A DNA stretch of 64,000 nt, taken from the NCBI RefSeq assembly GCF_036924525.1, contig NZ_JAZHRU010000001.1:2013001-2077000 (forward strand), in the 5' to 3' direction. The notes beneath the pieces are model-generated. The model searched no databases and was not told the DNA's origin. It saw only the letters and a list, made by a program, of their open reading frames with translations. The first letter of the stretch is position 1, and the number at the start of each line of letters is the position of its first letter. Below, one piece after another: positions 8,012 through 16,459 of the stretch. Both the position numbers and the translations under genes were made by a program. The DNA is from Bradyrhizobium sp. AZCC 1719 (GTDB taxonomy: Bacteria > Pseudomonadota > Alphaproteobacteria > Rhizobiales > Xanthobacteraceae).

Positions 8012-9592
8012 GTGCAATTTCGCTTTTCCAACCATGTGCTGGATGTCGACCTTCGCGAGTTGACTCGCGGCGGCGAGAGCGTGGCGGTCGAACCGCAGGT
8101 GTTCGATCTATTGGTTCATCTGATCGAAAACCGCGACCGCGTCGTCACCAAGGACGATCTGATCGAGAAGGTGTGGGACGGCCGCATCGTCTCCGAATCC
8201 ACGCTGACGAGCCGGATCAACGCCGCGCGCAAGGCGGTCGGCGACAGCGGCAAGGATCAAACCATGATCCGCACGCTCGCGCGAAAAGGTTTTCGTTTCG
8301 TCGGCGACGTGCAGCCGAAAGCCGCGAACGGCCGCGAAGCGCGTGCCGGTGCGCCCCAGCCGCTCGATCTCGCCGGCGAACCGCTGCACCCGCCCCTCCC
8401 GGCGCTCGATCGCACCGCGATTGCAGTGCTGCCGTTTGCCAATCTCTCTGGCGAGCCGGGACAGGAATATTTTTCCGAAGGCATCAGCGAGGACATCATC
8501 ACCGCGCTGTCGAAGTTACGCTGGTTCTATGTGATCGCGCGGAATTCCTCGTTCATCTACCGGGGGAAATCCGTCCACCACCAGCAGATCGGCGAGGAGC
8601 TCGGCGTCGGCTATGTCGTCGAAGGCAGCGTGCGCAAGGACGGCGACCATGTGCGCATCACGGCCCAGCTCGTCGACGTGGCGAGCGGCAGTCACCTCTG
8701 GGCGGAGCGCTACGACCGCAATCTCGCCGACGTGTTCGCCGTGCAGGACGAAATCACGCAGGCAGTCGTCGCGGCGATCGAGCCGCAACTCTACGCTGCC
8801 GAAGATTTCCGGGCCCGGCGCAAGACGCCTGACAACATGGATGCCTGGGATCTGGTGATGCGGGCGCTATCGCATTATTGGCGCGTGACGCGGCAGGACA
8901 ATCTGGTCGCGCAGGCGCTCTTGGAAAAGGCGATCAGTGTCGATCCTGCTTACGGCCAGGCGCTCAGCCTGCTGGCTGCCTGCCACACGTTCGGCGCCCA
9001 TATGGGCTGGCAGGAGATGTCCAGGGCCGTACCAACGGCGGAGCGCGCGGCGCTGGCGGCGATCCGGGCCGACAGCGAGGACGCGTGGGCGCATTATGCC
9101 CTGGCCAGCGTCTATCTGTTCAACCGGCGCTTCGATGATTGCATCGCCGAATTCGAGCTGGCGCTGCGGCTCAATCCGAATTTTTCGCCGGCGCGCGGCA
9201 TCTATGGTGTTGCGCTGTCCTATCGCGGGCGCTGGGAAGACGGTGATCGCGCGGCGCGCGAGGCGCTGAAACTCTCACCCCGCGATCCCTTTGCCGCGAT
9301 CTATTGCGGCGTCGCCGCCTATTGCCAGTATGTCGGCAAAAATTACGCAGAGGCGATCCGCCTGTCGCGTGAAGCGCTGCGGCAGCGCACCGACTTCGTC
9401 GGCGCCCACCGCGTGCTGACGGCCTCCCTCGGCATGGCCGGCGACACTGACGCCGCCAAAGCAGCCATCGAGGGCCTCCGCTGCGTCCAGCCCAACATCT
9501 CGCTCGCCTGGCTGGCCAGCGGACTGCCGTTCGAGCACGAGGCTGACAAGGCACATTATCTGGAAGGGTTTCGGCGCGCGGGCCTGCGATAA
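8012..9592 (+). CDS. CadC-like winged-helix regulator with adenylate-cyclase-associated and TPR domains
   Basis: A 526-residue protein. Residues 1-100 form an OmpR/PhoB-type winged helix (VAVEPQVFDLLVHLIEN, TLARKGFRFVGDV). Residues 132-250 match the FlgO/TolB-like domain often found with such regulators (IAVLPFANLSGEPGQEYFSEGISEDI, VVEGSVRKDGDHVRITAQLV). The remainder consists of TPR-type helices (about 270-500). There is no receiver domain and no transmembrane segment, so it is neither a classical response regulator nor a membrane-bound CadC. Such proteins are often annotated as adenylate cyclase, but no cyclase catalytic motif is present. Start GTG 8012 with GGGATGAAG upstream. The target is unknown; the divergent methyltransferase gene is one candidate. 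Confidence 0.85.
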   Translation: MQFRFSNHVLDVDLRELTRGGESVAVEPQVFDLLVHLIENRDRVVTKDDLIEKVWDGRIVSESTLTSRINAARKAVGDSGKDQTMIRTLARKGFRFVGDVQPKAANGREARAGAPQPLDLAGEPLHPPLPALDRTAIAVLPFANLSGEPGQEYFSEGISEDIITALSKLRWFYVIARNSSFIYRGKSVHHQQIGEELGVGYVVEGSVRKDGDHVRITAQLVDVASGSHLWAERYDRNLADVFAVQDEITQAVVAAIEPQLYAAEDFRARRKTPDNMDAWDLVMRALSHYWRVTRQDNLVAQALLEKAISVDPAYGQALSLLAACHTFGAHMGWQEMSRAVPTAERAALAAIRADSEDAWAHYALASVYLFNRRFDDCIAEFELALRLNPNFSPARGIYGVALSYRGRWEDGDRAAREALKLSPRDPFAAIYCGVAAYCQYVGKNYAEAIRLSREALRQRTDFVGAHRVLTASLGMAGDTDAAKAAIEGLRCVQPNISLAWLASGLPFEHEADKAHYLEGFRRAGLR

Positions 9593-9840
9593 TTGAGATC
9601 TGCAATAGCTTCGCGGCGATATCTCAAGAGAGTCTGGACGGTAAATCAGAGCGGTCTGAAAGTCTTGGCCGGTCGTAACGGGCATGTTGACGCTGCCCTC
9701 GCTGCTGCGAGGCCGGTGCTCGTCGCGCCTTCGGGCGTACGTACCGAAGCCTGCTGACACCATGCTGGCAGCAGGCCTTCGATAGAAAGCGTGCCAGGCA
9801 AGCTCACCGGGTTCCGACTACTGTTTGAAAGAAAATAGCC
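9593..9840. other. Intergenic region with hairpin
   Basis: This 248-bp region contains an imperfect stem-loop at about 9749-9783 (GAAGCCTGCTG pairing with CAGCAGGCCTTC), which could end transcription of the regulator gene. No gene is seen. Confidence 0.4.
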
Positions 9841-10107
9841 ATGACTATGCTGACCACCATTCCGACCTCCGCCACCAGGCCATTTGCCTGGCGAACTGCG
9901 GTTTGGCTCGCGCGCCTGCGCCGTCTCGTCAACCGCTTCCTCGCAGCGGTCATTGCGCGCCACGAACGGCACGCCATGCGCGAGGCCCTGCGCAAGCTCG
10001 ACGATCGCCATCTCGAGGATCTCGGCATGTACCGCACGCAGATCGACAGCAGCCTCGAAGAATTGGCGCAGACCCGCGCGCGAATGCAGCAGCCCGGCTG
10101 GCACTGA
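9841..10107 (+). CDS. DUF1127-domain small protein
   Basis: An 88-residue basic protein. The C-terminal half (EALRKLDDRHLEDLGMYRTQI) matches the DUF1127/YjiS signature of a short amphipathic helix pair ending in DhhLxDhGhxRxxI. The N-terminal half has an arginine-rich helix. DUF1127 proteins are widespread in alphaproteobacteria; members have been linked to RNA binding and to phosphate or nitrogen metabolism, but no function can be assigned here. It stands alone between the winged-helix regulator and the cyclase gene, which is on the opposite strand. A 9-bp-stem hairpin follows at 10174. Confidence 0.85.
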   Translation: MTMLTTIPTSATRPFAWRTAVWLARLRRLVNRFLAAVIARHERHAMREALRKLDDRHLEDLGMYRTQIDSSLEELAQTRARMQQPGWH

Positions 10108-10173
10108 CAGGCGGGTGCGTCGAGCACCCAGTCTTCCCTGTGCCCTCTTGTTTTCATGGGGCGGTGAATGAAG

Positions 10174-10210
10174 CAAATCCTCGGGCGCAACGGCGCTGCG
10201 GGAGGATTTG
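10174..10210 (+). terminator. Stem-loop downstream of the DUF1127 gene
   Basis: CAAATCCTC (10174-10182) pairs perfectly with GAGGATTTG (10202-10210) around a GC-rich loop. The tail is GT-rich rather than a clean T-run, so it may be a weak terminator or an mRNA-stabilising hairpin. Confidence 0.5.
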
Positions 10211-10250
10211 GTGTGTGTGGCTATTTGAAAATTGAATCAGGCGCTAGCTC

Positions 10251-10273
10251 ACCCTCCCCCTCCAGGGGAGGGT
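10251..10273. repeat. Solo terminal palindrome of the CCTCCCC repeat family
   Basis: Same 23-bp palindrome as at 1386-1408. It lies 15 bp beyond the stop codon of the cyclase gene. Confidence 0.75.
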
Positions 10274-10287
10274 AAGCAACCCGCGCA

Positions 10288-12741
10288 TTACGATTTCTTC
10301 TTCATCCGCGCCGCCGCTGCGGCGGCATCGACGACGTTGTCGACCGACTCGCGCCAGGCGGTGATCTCCGCGGCCAAAATCGGATGATTGAATCCCTTCA
10401 AATTCAAATCATCGATCGGCTGGCCTTCGACCCATGGCTCGACCATGCCATAGACGCGCCGGCTCACCACGATCTGGTTGGCCTTGGCCTCGTCGCAGAG
10501 TCTCGACGCAAGATTGGTCACGCTGCCGATCGCGGCGTATTCCAGGCGCTGCTCAAAACCGATCTGGCCGAGGGTGGCGTAGCCGAGCGCGATGCCGATG
10601 CCGAAGCCGAGATTGTGGCCGCGGTTGCGCCACTTCTCGGTCAAGCTGCCAATGGTGTCGCGCATCTCCACCGCCATCCGCACCGCGCGCGCGGTGTGGT
10701 CCTCGAACTGGATCGGCGCGTTGAACAGGATCATCACGCCGTCGCCGGCATAGCGGTCGAGCGTGCCCTCGTACTTGAAGATCAGTTCGCCGAGCGCGGC
10801 GTGATATTCGCGCAGCACGTTCATCGCCTCTTCCGGCTCGGTGGTCTCGGTGAACGCCGTAAAGCCGCGCAAATCGCAGAACACCACCGTCACCTCACGG
10901 CGGTGGCTGTCGAGCAGGCCCTCATGACCGTCGGAGGAGGCGATAAGCTGCGCCACCTGCGGCGCCAGGAAACGCTCCAACCGCCGGATGCGCTCGATCT
11001 CGCCGAGCTGCGTCTCCACCCGCTCCTCCAGCGAGCGATTCCAGTCGCGGAGCTGGTCGGTCTGCTCCTGCAGCTTGCTCGCCTGCTCGCGCACGATGTC
11101 GTTGGCGTCGAGCAGCTCGCGGCTCTTGTGGTCCACTTCGGTAAACAGCCGCGCATTGCGCATCGCCAGCACCGCCTGGTGCGCAAACGTCTTCATCAGG
11201 CCGATCAGGTTGGCGGAGAATTCGCCCTCGTTCCGCCGCAGCACCACCAGCGATCCCAAAATGCCGGTCTGGTCGACCAGCGGCACTACCAGCACCGAAT
11301 GGAAGCCTGCTTCCATCGCGACATCGCGCAGCGGATGCTCGGCCGTCGCGCCAAGCTGTGGGATCGCGATCGGCTCGCCGCTGGTTGCGGCCTCGCCGAG
11401 CGGCGAATGGTCGGCGTCGATGGCGCGATGGCGGCCTTCGGCCGCCTTGTCGATGCCGATGGCCTCGGTCAGGCTGAATTGGTGATTGCCGGCGTCATAG
11501 CCGTAGATCAGCACGGCGTCGGCATGGGTGATCTCCAGCGCGCGCGCGGCGACCGTCGGCAGTACGGCGTTGAGATCGAGCGAGGAGGCGACCGCGCGGC
11601 CGACCTCCTCGAGCACCTTGAGCTCGTTGATCGATTGCGCGAGATCCCGCGTGCGCTCGTTCACCTTGGCTTCGAGGTTCGAATAGGTCTCGGCGAGCTG
11701 CCCGGCCATGCCGTTGAACTGGTTGGCGAGCTCCTCCAATTCGTCGGAGGTCTTCACCTCGATGCGGTGGCCGAAATCGCCGGCGCCGAGCCGCCGCGCG
11801 CCGGCCTGCAGCGCCGTGATCGGCACCAGCAGGCGTCGCGCCATGATGGTGCCGGCGATGATCGCGACCACCAGGCCGAGCGCGATCAAAAGCGCGATCC
11901 GCACCAACTGGTCGCGGATCGGCGTAAGCGCCTGCGCCGTCGGCTGTTCGAAGAACACGCGCCAGCCCAGTTTCGGCACCAGGCTCGAGGTCGTCAGCAC
12001 GGCGTCGCCATTGGCATCGGTACCCGACGCCGGCGCCACGCCGCCGGGCTTGCTGACGGCAGCGACCTGCGGCAGCGCCGACAGATTCTTGCCGACCTCG
12101 GGCCCGTTCGAGGACCTGGCCAGCACCTCGCCCTTGGCGTCAGTGACATAGGCATACGCCACCTTGCCGACCTGGGCGTCGATCAAAAATTCGGAGAGGA
12201 AATCGAGGTCGATTTCGGCGACCGTGATGCTGCCGTCGGCATGCGACAGCGCGATCGACATGAACGGTTGCTGGTCGCGCAGATAGGCTGGCGCAAAGCT
12301 GGTGCCGCGCGAAACGGTTTCGGTGAAGCGGACATCGCGGGAAAAATCGGCGTTGCTGCCGAGCGTGACAGTCTGCCGCGTCAGGCGGAGCTGCTCGCGG
12401 CCGTTGCTGCCAAGCAGCGAGAGCTGGCTGACCTGCGGCACCTGCCGCAGCAATTGGGTGTAGTCGGCGCGCCGCAGGTCGAGCGTGTTGGAGGAGGCGC
12501 GCGTCACCCAGGAGATCTGCCGCTCCAGCTCGGAGATCGATTGCGCGATCCGCTTCGCGGTCGCCTCCGCCTTGTCGGACATGCCGTCGTGGAGCGAGCT
12601 CTTGATGCCGCGATAGGTGATCCAGATTTCCATCGCGCCGTTGATGGCCAGCACGAACACGACAAGCCCGACCAGCGCGACGACGTATTTGGCAAACAGC
12701 CCCTCGCGCAGAAATCTTGCTCTGTCGTTGCCCTCGCTCAT
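10288..12741 (-). CDS. Membrane sensor adenylate/guanylate cyclase (class III) with HAMP and GAF domains
   Basis: An 817-residue protein: transmembrane segment 1 (about 18-40), periplasmic Cache-like sensor (about 45-270), transmembrane segment 2 (about 280-300), HAMP (about 300-353), GAF (about 380-530), coiled coil (about 535-590) and class III cyclase domain (about 612-800). The two metal-binding Asp residues are visible in VVFCDLRGFTAFTE (D623) and RYAGDGVMILFNAP (D667). It should make cyclic AMP or GMP from the cytoplasmic nucleotide in response to a periplasmic and a cytoplasmic signal. The neighbouring Crp/Fnr gene 2.5 kb away is a possible receiver of the signal, but that is conjecture. 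ATG 12741 is the natural start. Confidence 0.92.
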   Translation of the reverse strand: MSEGNDRARFLREGLFAKYVVALVGLVVFVLAINGAMEIWITYRGIKSSLHDGMSDKAEATAKRIAQSISELERQISWVTRASSNTLDLRRADYTQLLRQVPQVSQLSLLGSNGREQLRLTRQTVTLGSNADFSRDVRFTETVSRGTSFAPAYLRDQQPFMSIALSHADGSITVAEIDLDFLSEFLIDAQVGKVAYAYVTDAKGEVLARSSNGPEVGKNLSALPQVAAVSKPGGVAPASGTDANGDAVLTTSSLVPKLGWRVFFEQPTAQALTPIRDQLVRIALLIALGLVVAIIAGTIMARRLLVPITALQAGARRLGAGDFGHRIEVKTSDELEELANQFNGMAGQLAETYSNLEAKVNERTRDLAQSINELKVLEEVGRAVASSLDLNAVLPTVAARALEITHADAVLIYGYDAGNHQFSLTEAIGIDKAAEGRHRAIDADHSPLGEAATSGEPIAIPQLGATAEHPLRDVAMEAGFHSVLVVPLVDQTGILGSLVVLRRNEGEFSANLIGLMKTFAHQAVLAMRNARLFTEVDHKSRELLDANDIVREQASKLQEQTDQLRDWNRSLEERVETQLGEIERIRRLERFLAPQVAQLIASSDGHEGLLDSHRREVTVVFCDLRGFTAFTETTEPEEAMNVLREYHAALGELIFKYEGTLDRYAGDGVMILFNAPIQFEDHTARAVRMAVEMRDTIGSLTEKWRNRGHNLGFGIGIALGYATLGQIGFEQRLEYAAIGSVTNLASRLCDEAKANQIVVSRRVYGMVEPWVEGQPIDDLNLKGFNHPILAAEITAWRESVDNVVDAAAAAARMKKKS

Positions 12742-12915
12742 CCGGACCCTCGTGCGCCACGCCTTAGAGCATGCGCATCCGTTCGTCGCTTGCTGCGGGG
12801 CCGGCCTCTATCGGGGGCCCCGGATGAGGGCCTGTTTAGCACGAATTGAGGGAGCCGGCGGGCCCTCCGCCAGCATGGTTAGCCCCGATTTAGGCAGGAA
12901 ACGGGGCCGTGGGCC

Positions 12916-14979
12916 TCACCGATTGAACAACTGCCGCAACACCTCGTTCATCGGCTGGCTGTCCTGCTGCGCCGTCGTATCGCTCGGCGGTGCGGGAGTT
13001 GCCGGCTCGGCCGGCGCGGCTTGGGTTGGCGCCTCGGCGGGCGAGGTCGGCGTCAGGCTACGTTGACCGCCCGGGCGTGTGCCGCCTTGCGGCTGATTCT
13101 GGCCCAATCCACCCAATCCCTGAATGAGATTGCCGATGGTCTCACCAAGCTGGCCGCCGAGCGGATCATTCGGCTTGCCGCCAGGCTGGCCGGTGCCCGG
13201 CGTAGTGCCCTGGCCGCCGGCCGCACCCTGTTGTCCGCCGCCGAGCAGGTTGCCGATGGCAGCGCCAAGCCCGGCGCCGTTCTGGCCGAACAGGCCCTTG
13301 CCCATTTCCCGCAGCTTGGCATAGGCCCCCTCCGGATTGTCGAGAATGCCCTGCATCTCCGGATAGATCCGTGGGCTCCCCCACGGTCCCTCGATCATCA
13401 CGGGAATGCCGAGCCCGACCGGATCGCTGGCGCGGCCCTGGCCTTCGGTGGTCATCACCAGTTTCGGCTCGACACGGAAGCCGATCTGCTTGGTGCCGAG
13501 ATCGATGGTGCCGACGCCGGTCATCTTCACCAGCGGGCCGACCAGATTGAGATCGGTAGTCTGCGCCTGCCCCTTGTCGATTTTGAACGACGCCGACAAC
13601 TGCGACAGATCCGTCGCCTTCTCATCGCTCGCCTGCCAGCCGGACAAGGTGCTCGCCGTGAGCGAGCGGATCATCTGCGCGACGTTGAGCCCCTTGATGG
13701 CGCCATCCTGGAACACGACGAAGGCGGTGCCCGCCATGTTCGACATGATCGCGCGCTGGCTGGTGCCGTTGGAGCGCACGCTGATCTTCGCCTGCATCCT
13801 GCCGTCGAGCCTGTCGAAGTCGGCAAGGCCATCCAGCAGCGGCAGCGCACGCACGCCGGTGAGGTCGGCCCGCATCGCATAAGTGGGATTGGCGGTGGAG
13901 ACGTCGACAGTCAGGTCGCCATTGGCGTTGCCGTCATAGGCGCCGACATTGGAAACCTGCGCCTCCAAGACGCCGCTTGCGAGCGTGGCGTCGATCGCGG
14001 CAGGGGTGAAGCGCGCGTCGCCGATCTTGAGTTCGGCCGCGGAAATGCGCGCCTGCACGTCGACGTAGTTGAGCCCGTTGACGTCGATCGTCGCGTTGCT
14101 CCAGGGCTGGCCTGAGGAAGAATCGGTGCTGCGCGACATCGGGACCGTGAGCTTCTGGAAATCGAGGTCGAGCTTGACCAGCGGCTTGCTCGACAGATCG
14201 ACCGAGGCCCAGCCGTTGAACGCGCCATCGCCGAGCGCGCCGGTGACGCCGTTGATCATCACGACCGAGCCGTTGAGCCGGGCTTCGGCCTTGGCCGTGA
14301 GCTGGGCATGCAACAGGCCCGGCGCGTCGATCTTGATCTCGGCCGGAATATTCTGCCGTTCGATCGGGGCCGCGGGCAGCGCCGCCTTGCCCTCGAATTT
14401 CAGCGGATGGCCGCCGCTGCGCGCACTGCCGGTCAGCGTAACCTTGCGGTCGGCATCAATCGTAATGTCGGCGTTGACGGTCTCGATCCTGTTCTCGACG
14501 CGGTCGCGCAAATTGGAGAACACGATGGTGCCGCCGGTGACGCTGACATGCTCGATCGAAAAGGCGTCCGCCGTCTTGCCGCCGGCGGGCTTCGAGGGAG
14601 GATTGGCCTCCCTCACGCGCTCGCGCTTCAGGGGCAAATTCACCACCGGGCGAATGATGACGAGTTCGGTGATCTGCGGCCGGCCGGCCCACAGGCTTGC
14701 CAGCGTCACGTCCGCCTCGATGCTCGAGGCCGTGAAACGATGGTTGATGTCGCGATCCCTGGGATCCTGCAGCGTGACATCGTTCAGCCGGATGTTGAGC
14801 TGTGGCCACAGGCCGATCTTGGCGCCGCCATTGATGGCGAGCTTGTAGCCGGTCTCGCGCTCGATCCGCTCCTGGATCTCGGCCTTCAGGTAGCCCGAGG
14901 GGATGCCGATCACCAGCAGCAGCGCGATGACGACGATCACGGCGGCAATGATGGCGCCGGCAATTTTCAGTGCTCTCAT
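12916..14979 (-). CDS. AsmA-family protein
   Basis: A 687-residue protein: N-terminal transmembrane helix (about 5-27), then the AsmA signature (KAEIQERIERETGYKLAINGGAKIGLWPQLNIRLNDVTL), a long beta-rich periplasmic region with repeated linear motifs (SVTGGTIVFSNLRDR, DLDFQKLTVPMSR) and the conserved C-terminal AsmA domain (NMAGTAFVVFQDGAIKGLNVAQMIRSL). The last 130 residues are Gly/Gln/Pro-rich and disordered. AsmA-like proteins are thought to move phospholipids between membranes. ATG 14979 is chosen because the transmembrane helix begins there; an upstream in-frame start would add 36 residues of non-homologous sequence. Divergent from the Crp/Fnr gene. Confidence 0.88.
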   Translation of the reverse strand: MRALKIAGAIIAAVIVVIALLLVIGIPSGYLKAEIQERIERETGYKLAINGGAKIGLWPQLNIRLNDVTLQDPRDRDINHRFTASSIEADVTLASLWAGRPQITELVIIRPVVNLPLKRERVREANPPSKPAGGKTADAFSIEHVSVTGGTIVFSNLRDRVENRIETVNADITIDADRKVTLTGSARSGGHPLKFEGKAALPAAPIERQNIPAEIKIDAPGLLHAQLTAKAEARLNGSVVMINGVTGALGDGAFNGWASVDLSSKPLVKLDLDFQKLTVPMSRSTDSSSGQPWSNATIDVNGLNYVDVQARISAAELKIGDARFTPAAIDATLASGVLEAQVSNVGAYDGNANGDLTVDVSTANPTYAMRADLTGVRALPLLDGLADFDRLDGRMQAKISVRSNGTSQRAIMSNMAGTAFVVFQDGAIKGLNVAQMIRSLTASTLSGWQASDEKATDLSQLSASFKIDKGQAQTTDLNLVGPLVKMTGVGTIDLGTKQIGFRVEPKLVMTTEGQGRASDPVGLGIPVMIEGPWGSPRIYPEMQGILDNPEGAYAKLREMGKGLFGQNGAGLGAAIGNLLGGGQQGAAGGQGTTPGTGQPGGKPNDPLGGQLGETIGNLIQGLGGLGQNQPQGGTRPGGQRSLTPTSPAEAPTQAAPAEPATPAPPSDTTAQQDSQPMNEVLRQLFNR

Positions 14980-15114
14980 ATCGACATTCCAGACCGCGCA
15001 AACGGCTCTTATTTCGGTGGCTCGACACGCCGTCGCAACCGGTCGGGCGAGCTTATCCCGGAAAGGGATAGCGCCCAAAGCAGCCAAAAATAATCCGGGC
15101 GTACTGCAAAGTTA

Positions 15115-15130
15115 TGTGACTTATGACACA
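15115..15130. promoter_or_regulatory. Crp/Fnr-family operator-like palindrome
   Basis: TGTGACTTATGACACA matches the CRP-type pattern TGTGA-N6-TCACA with one mismatch. It lies 67 bp before the start of the Crp/Fnr gene and between two divergent genes, so autoregulation and control of the AsmA gene are both possible. Confidence 0.5.
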
Positions 15131-15197
15131 CTTGCGGGCAGGGGAATCCTGCTAACGGCGTTCGGGGGCGGTGGAGCCGATCTGGAAGGCAATACAA

Positions 15198-15872
15198 ATG
15201 ACTAAACAGGCCGAATTTGCGGTCATTTTGAAAATGAACCCGATGTTTGCGGATTTGGGCGCCGACGAATTGCAGCGCATCTCCGGCCTTTGCCATACCC
15301 AGCAGCTCGGCGTCGGCGAAATGTTGTTCCAGAAGGGCGATCCCGGCGACGCCCTGTACGGCGTCCGCCGCGGCCAGATCCGGATCGAAACCGGCGCCTC
15401 CGACGGCAGCCGCCTGACGTTGAATTTCATGGGCTCCGGCGATCTCTTCGGCGAAGTCGCCGTGCTCGACGGCCAGAGCCGCACCGCGGACGCCACCGCC
15501 GGCGAGCCGTCGGAACTGTTCGTGCTGCGGCGCGAGGATTTCCTCGCCTTCCTGGAGCGCGAGCCCAAGGTCGCGATCAAGATCATCACGCTCTTGTGCC
15601 AACGCATCCGCTGGCAGAGCGAACGGATGGAAGAATCCGTGCTGCAGCCGCTGCCGGTCCGGCTGGCGCGCCGGCTCTGCGCGCTCTCGGACGACTTCGG
15701 CTCGGAGGTGCACATTTCGCAGGAGCAACTCGGCGTCTTCGTCGGTGCCGCCCGCGAAAGTGTCAACCGGCAACTGCAGCTCTGGCGCAAGGACGGCATC
15801 CTGGACCTGCAGCGCGGGCGGATTTTGCTGCAGAACATGACCAAGCTGACAGCGGTGGCGAGGAACGAGTAG
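15198..15872 (+). CDS. Crp/Fnr-family transcriptional regulator
   Basis: A 224-residue protein: cyclic-nucleotide-binding-like beta-roll at about residues 12-125 (LGVGEMLFQKGDPGDALYGV, GDLFGEVAVLDGQSRTADATA), then a long dimerisation helix and a C-terminal winged helix (ISQEQLGVFVGAARESVNRQL). The phosphate-binding-cassette-like stretch FGEVAVLDGQSRTA is close to that of cAMP-binding CRPs (GE...RTA), so nucleotide binding is plausible. The FNR-type N-terminal cysteine cluster is absent. ATG 15198 is preceded by GGAAGG at 15185. A CRP-like palindrome lies upstream at 15115. Confidence 0.88.
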   Translation: MTKQAEFAVILKMNPMFADLGADELQRISGLCHTQQLGVGEMLFQKGDPGDALYGVRRGQIRIETGASDGSRLTLNFMGSGDLFGEVAVLDGQSRTADATAGEPSELFVLRREDFLAFLEREPKVAIKIITLLCQRIRWQSERMEESVLQPLPVRLARRLCALSDDFGSEVHISQEQLGVFVGAARESVNRQLQLWRKDGILDLQRGRILLQNMTKLTAVARNE

Positions 15873-15918
15873 GTTCCCATCCATCGTCACGCATTGCCTG
15901 CTGTGATATGATGACCGC

Positions 15919-16146
15919 ATGAACAGAATACTCAAAGAAGTGCTCGAGCACGCCGAGAGCTGGCCCCTCGAGGACCAGGAGGAGCTTGCCGAATACGCCC
16001 GCGAGATCGAGGCGCGCCGGACCGGCGTCTATACGATGTCAGACGACGAGCGGGCGGCGGTGGGGAAGGGACTGGCAGAGGCCGACCGCGCGGAATTCGT
16101 GTCGGATGAGCAGATTGCCGAAGCCGACAAGCGTCATGACGGATGA
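15919..16146 (+). CDS. Type II antitoxin (partner of a ParE/RelE toxin)
   Basis: A 75-residue acidic protein. It has an N-terminal helical region (MNRILKEVLEHAESWPLEDQEELAEYAREIEAR) of the type found in addiction-module antitoxins and an acidic C-terminal tail that would wrap the toxin. Its last codons overlap the toxin start in an ATGA, a typical translationally coupled arrangement. It probably represses its own operon; the 46-bp gap before it contains only a short AT-rich stretch. The call rests on the operon partner and size more than on a named DNA-binding motif. Confidence 0.75.
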   Translation: MNRILKEVLEHAESWPLEDQEELAEYAREIEARRTGVYTMSDDERAAVGKGLAEADRAEFVSDEQIAEADKRHDG

Positions 16147-16427
16147 GGATACGCTACACGCCCGCGGCGTTCTCTGATCGAGAGAAAATACTACAGTATC
16201 TGAGAGAGCGGTCTGCTGGCGGTGCGAAGAACGTAGCGGCCAGCATTCGCGAGACGGTAGCGCAGCTCAAAGACCATCCGCACAGCGGCTATCGGACGGA
16301 TGATCCCGATGTGCGGGTGATATTTGTCGCTCGATATCCGTACAAGATATTCTATCGAATTCGAGACGCCGTAGAAATCTTACACATCCGGCACACATCT
16401 CGCAGACCCTGGAAGAACAATACGTAG
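16143..16427 (+). CDS. ParE/RelE-superfamily toxin
   Basis: A 94-residue basic protein with the RelE/ParE pattern: RYTPAAFSDREKILQYLRERS, then QLKDHPHSGYRTDDPDVRVIFVARYPYKIFYRI, then VEILHIRHTSRRPW. The YPYKIFYRI strand and HIRHTSR segment are diagnostic for the ParE branch, whose members poison DNA gyrase; RelE members cleave mRNA. Which mechanism applies cannot be told from sequence. It overlaps the antitoxin gene by 4 nt and converges on the RND pump gene, ending 32 nt from its stop. Confidence 0.87.
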   Translation: MRIRYTPAAFSDREKILQYLRERSAGGAKNVAASIRETVAQLKDHPHSGYRTDDPDVRVIFVARYPYKIFYRIRDAVEILHIRHTSRRPWKNNT

Positions 16428-16459
16428 CGGGAATCGCTCGGATCGGCCAAGACTGCTCC

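Noticed and set aside
8012..9592. Adenylate cyclase
   Set aside because: Related proteins often carry that name, but no class III metal-binding Asp motifs are present; the domains are winged helix, TolB/FlgO-like and TPR.
10384..12849. An 821-codon open frame on the plus strand opposite the sensor cyclase gene
   Set aside because: It is the mirror of a confidently assigned gene with complete domains; long antisense frames are common in high-GC codon usage. It has no domain and no ribosome binding site that I can support.
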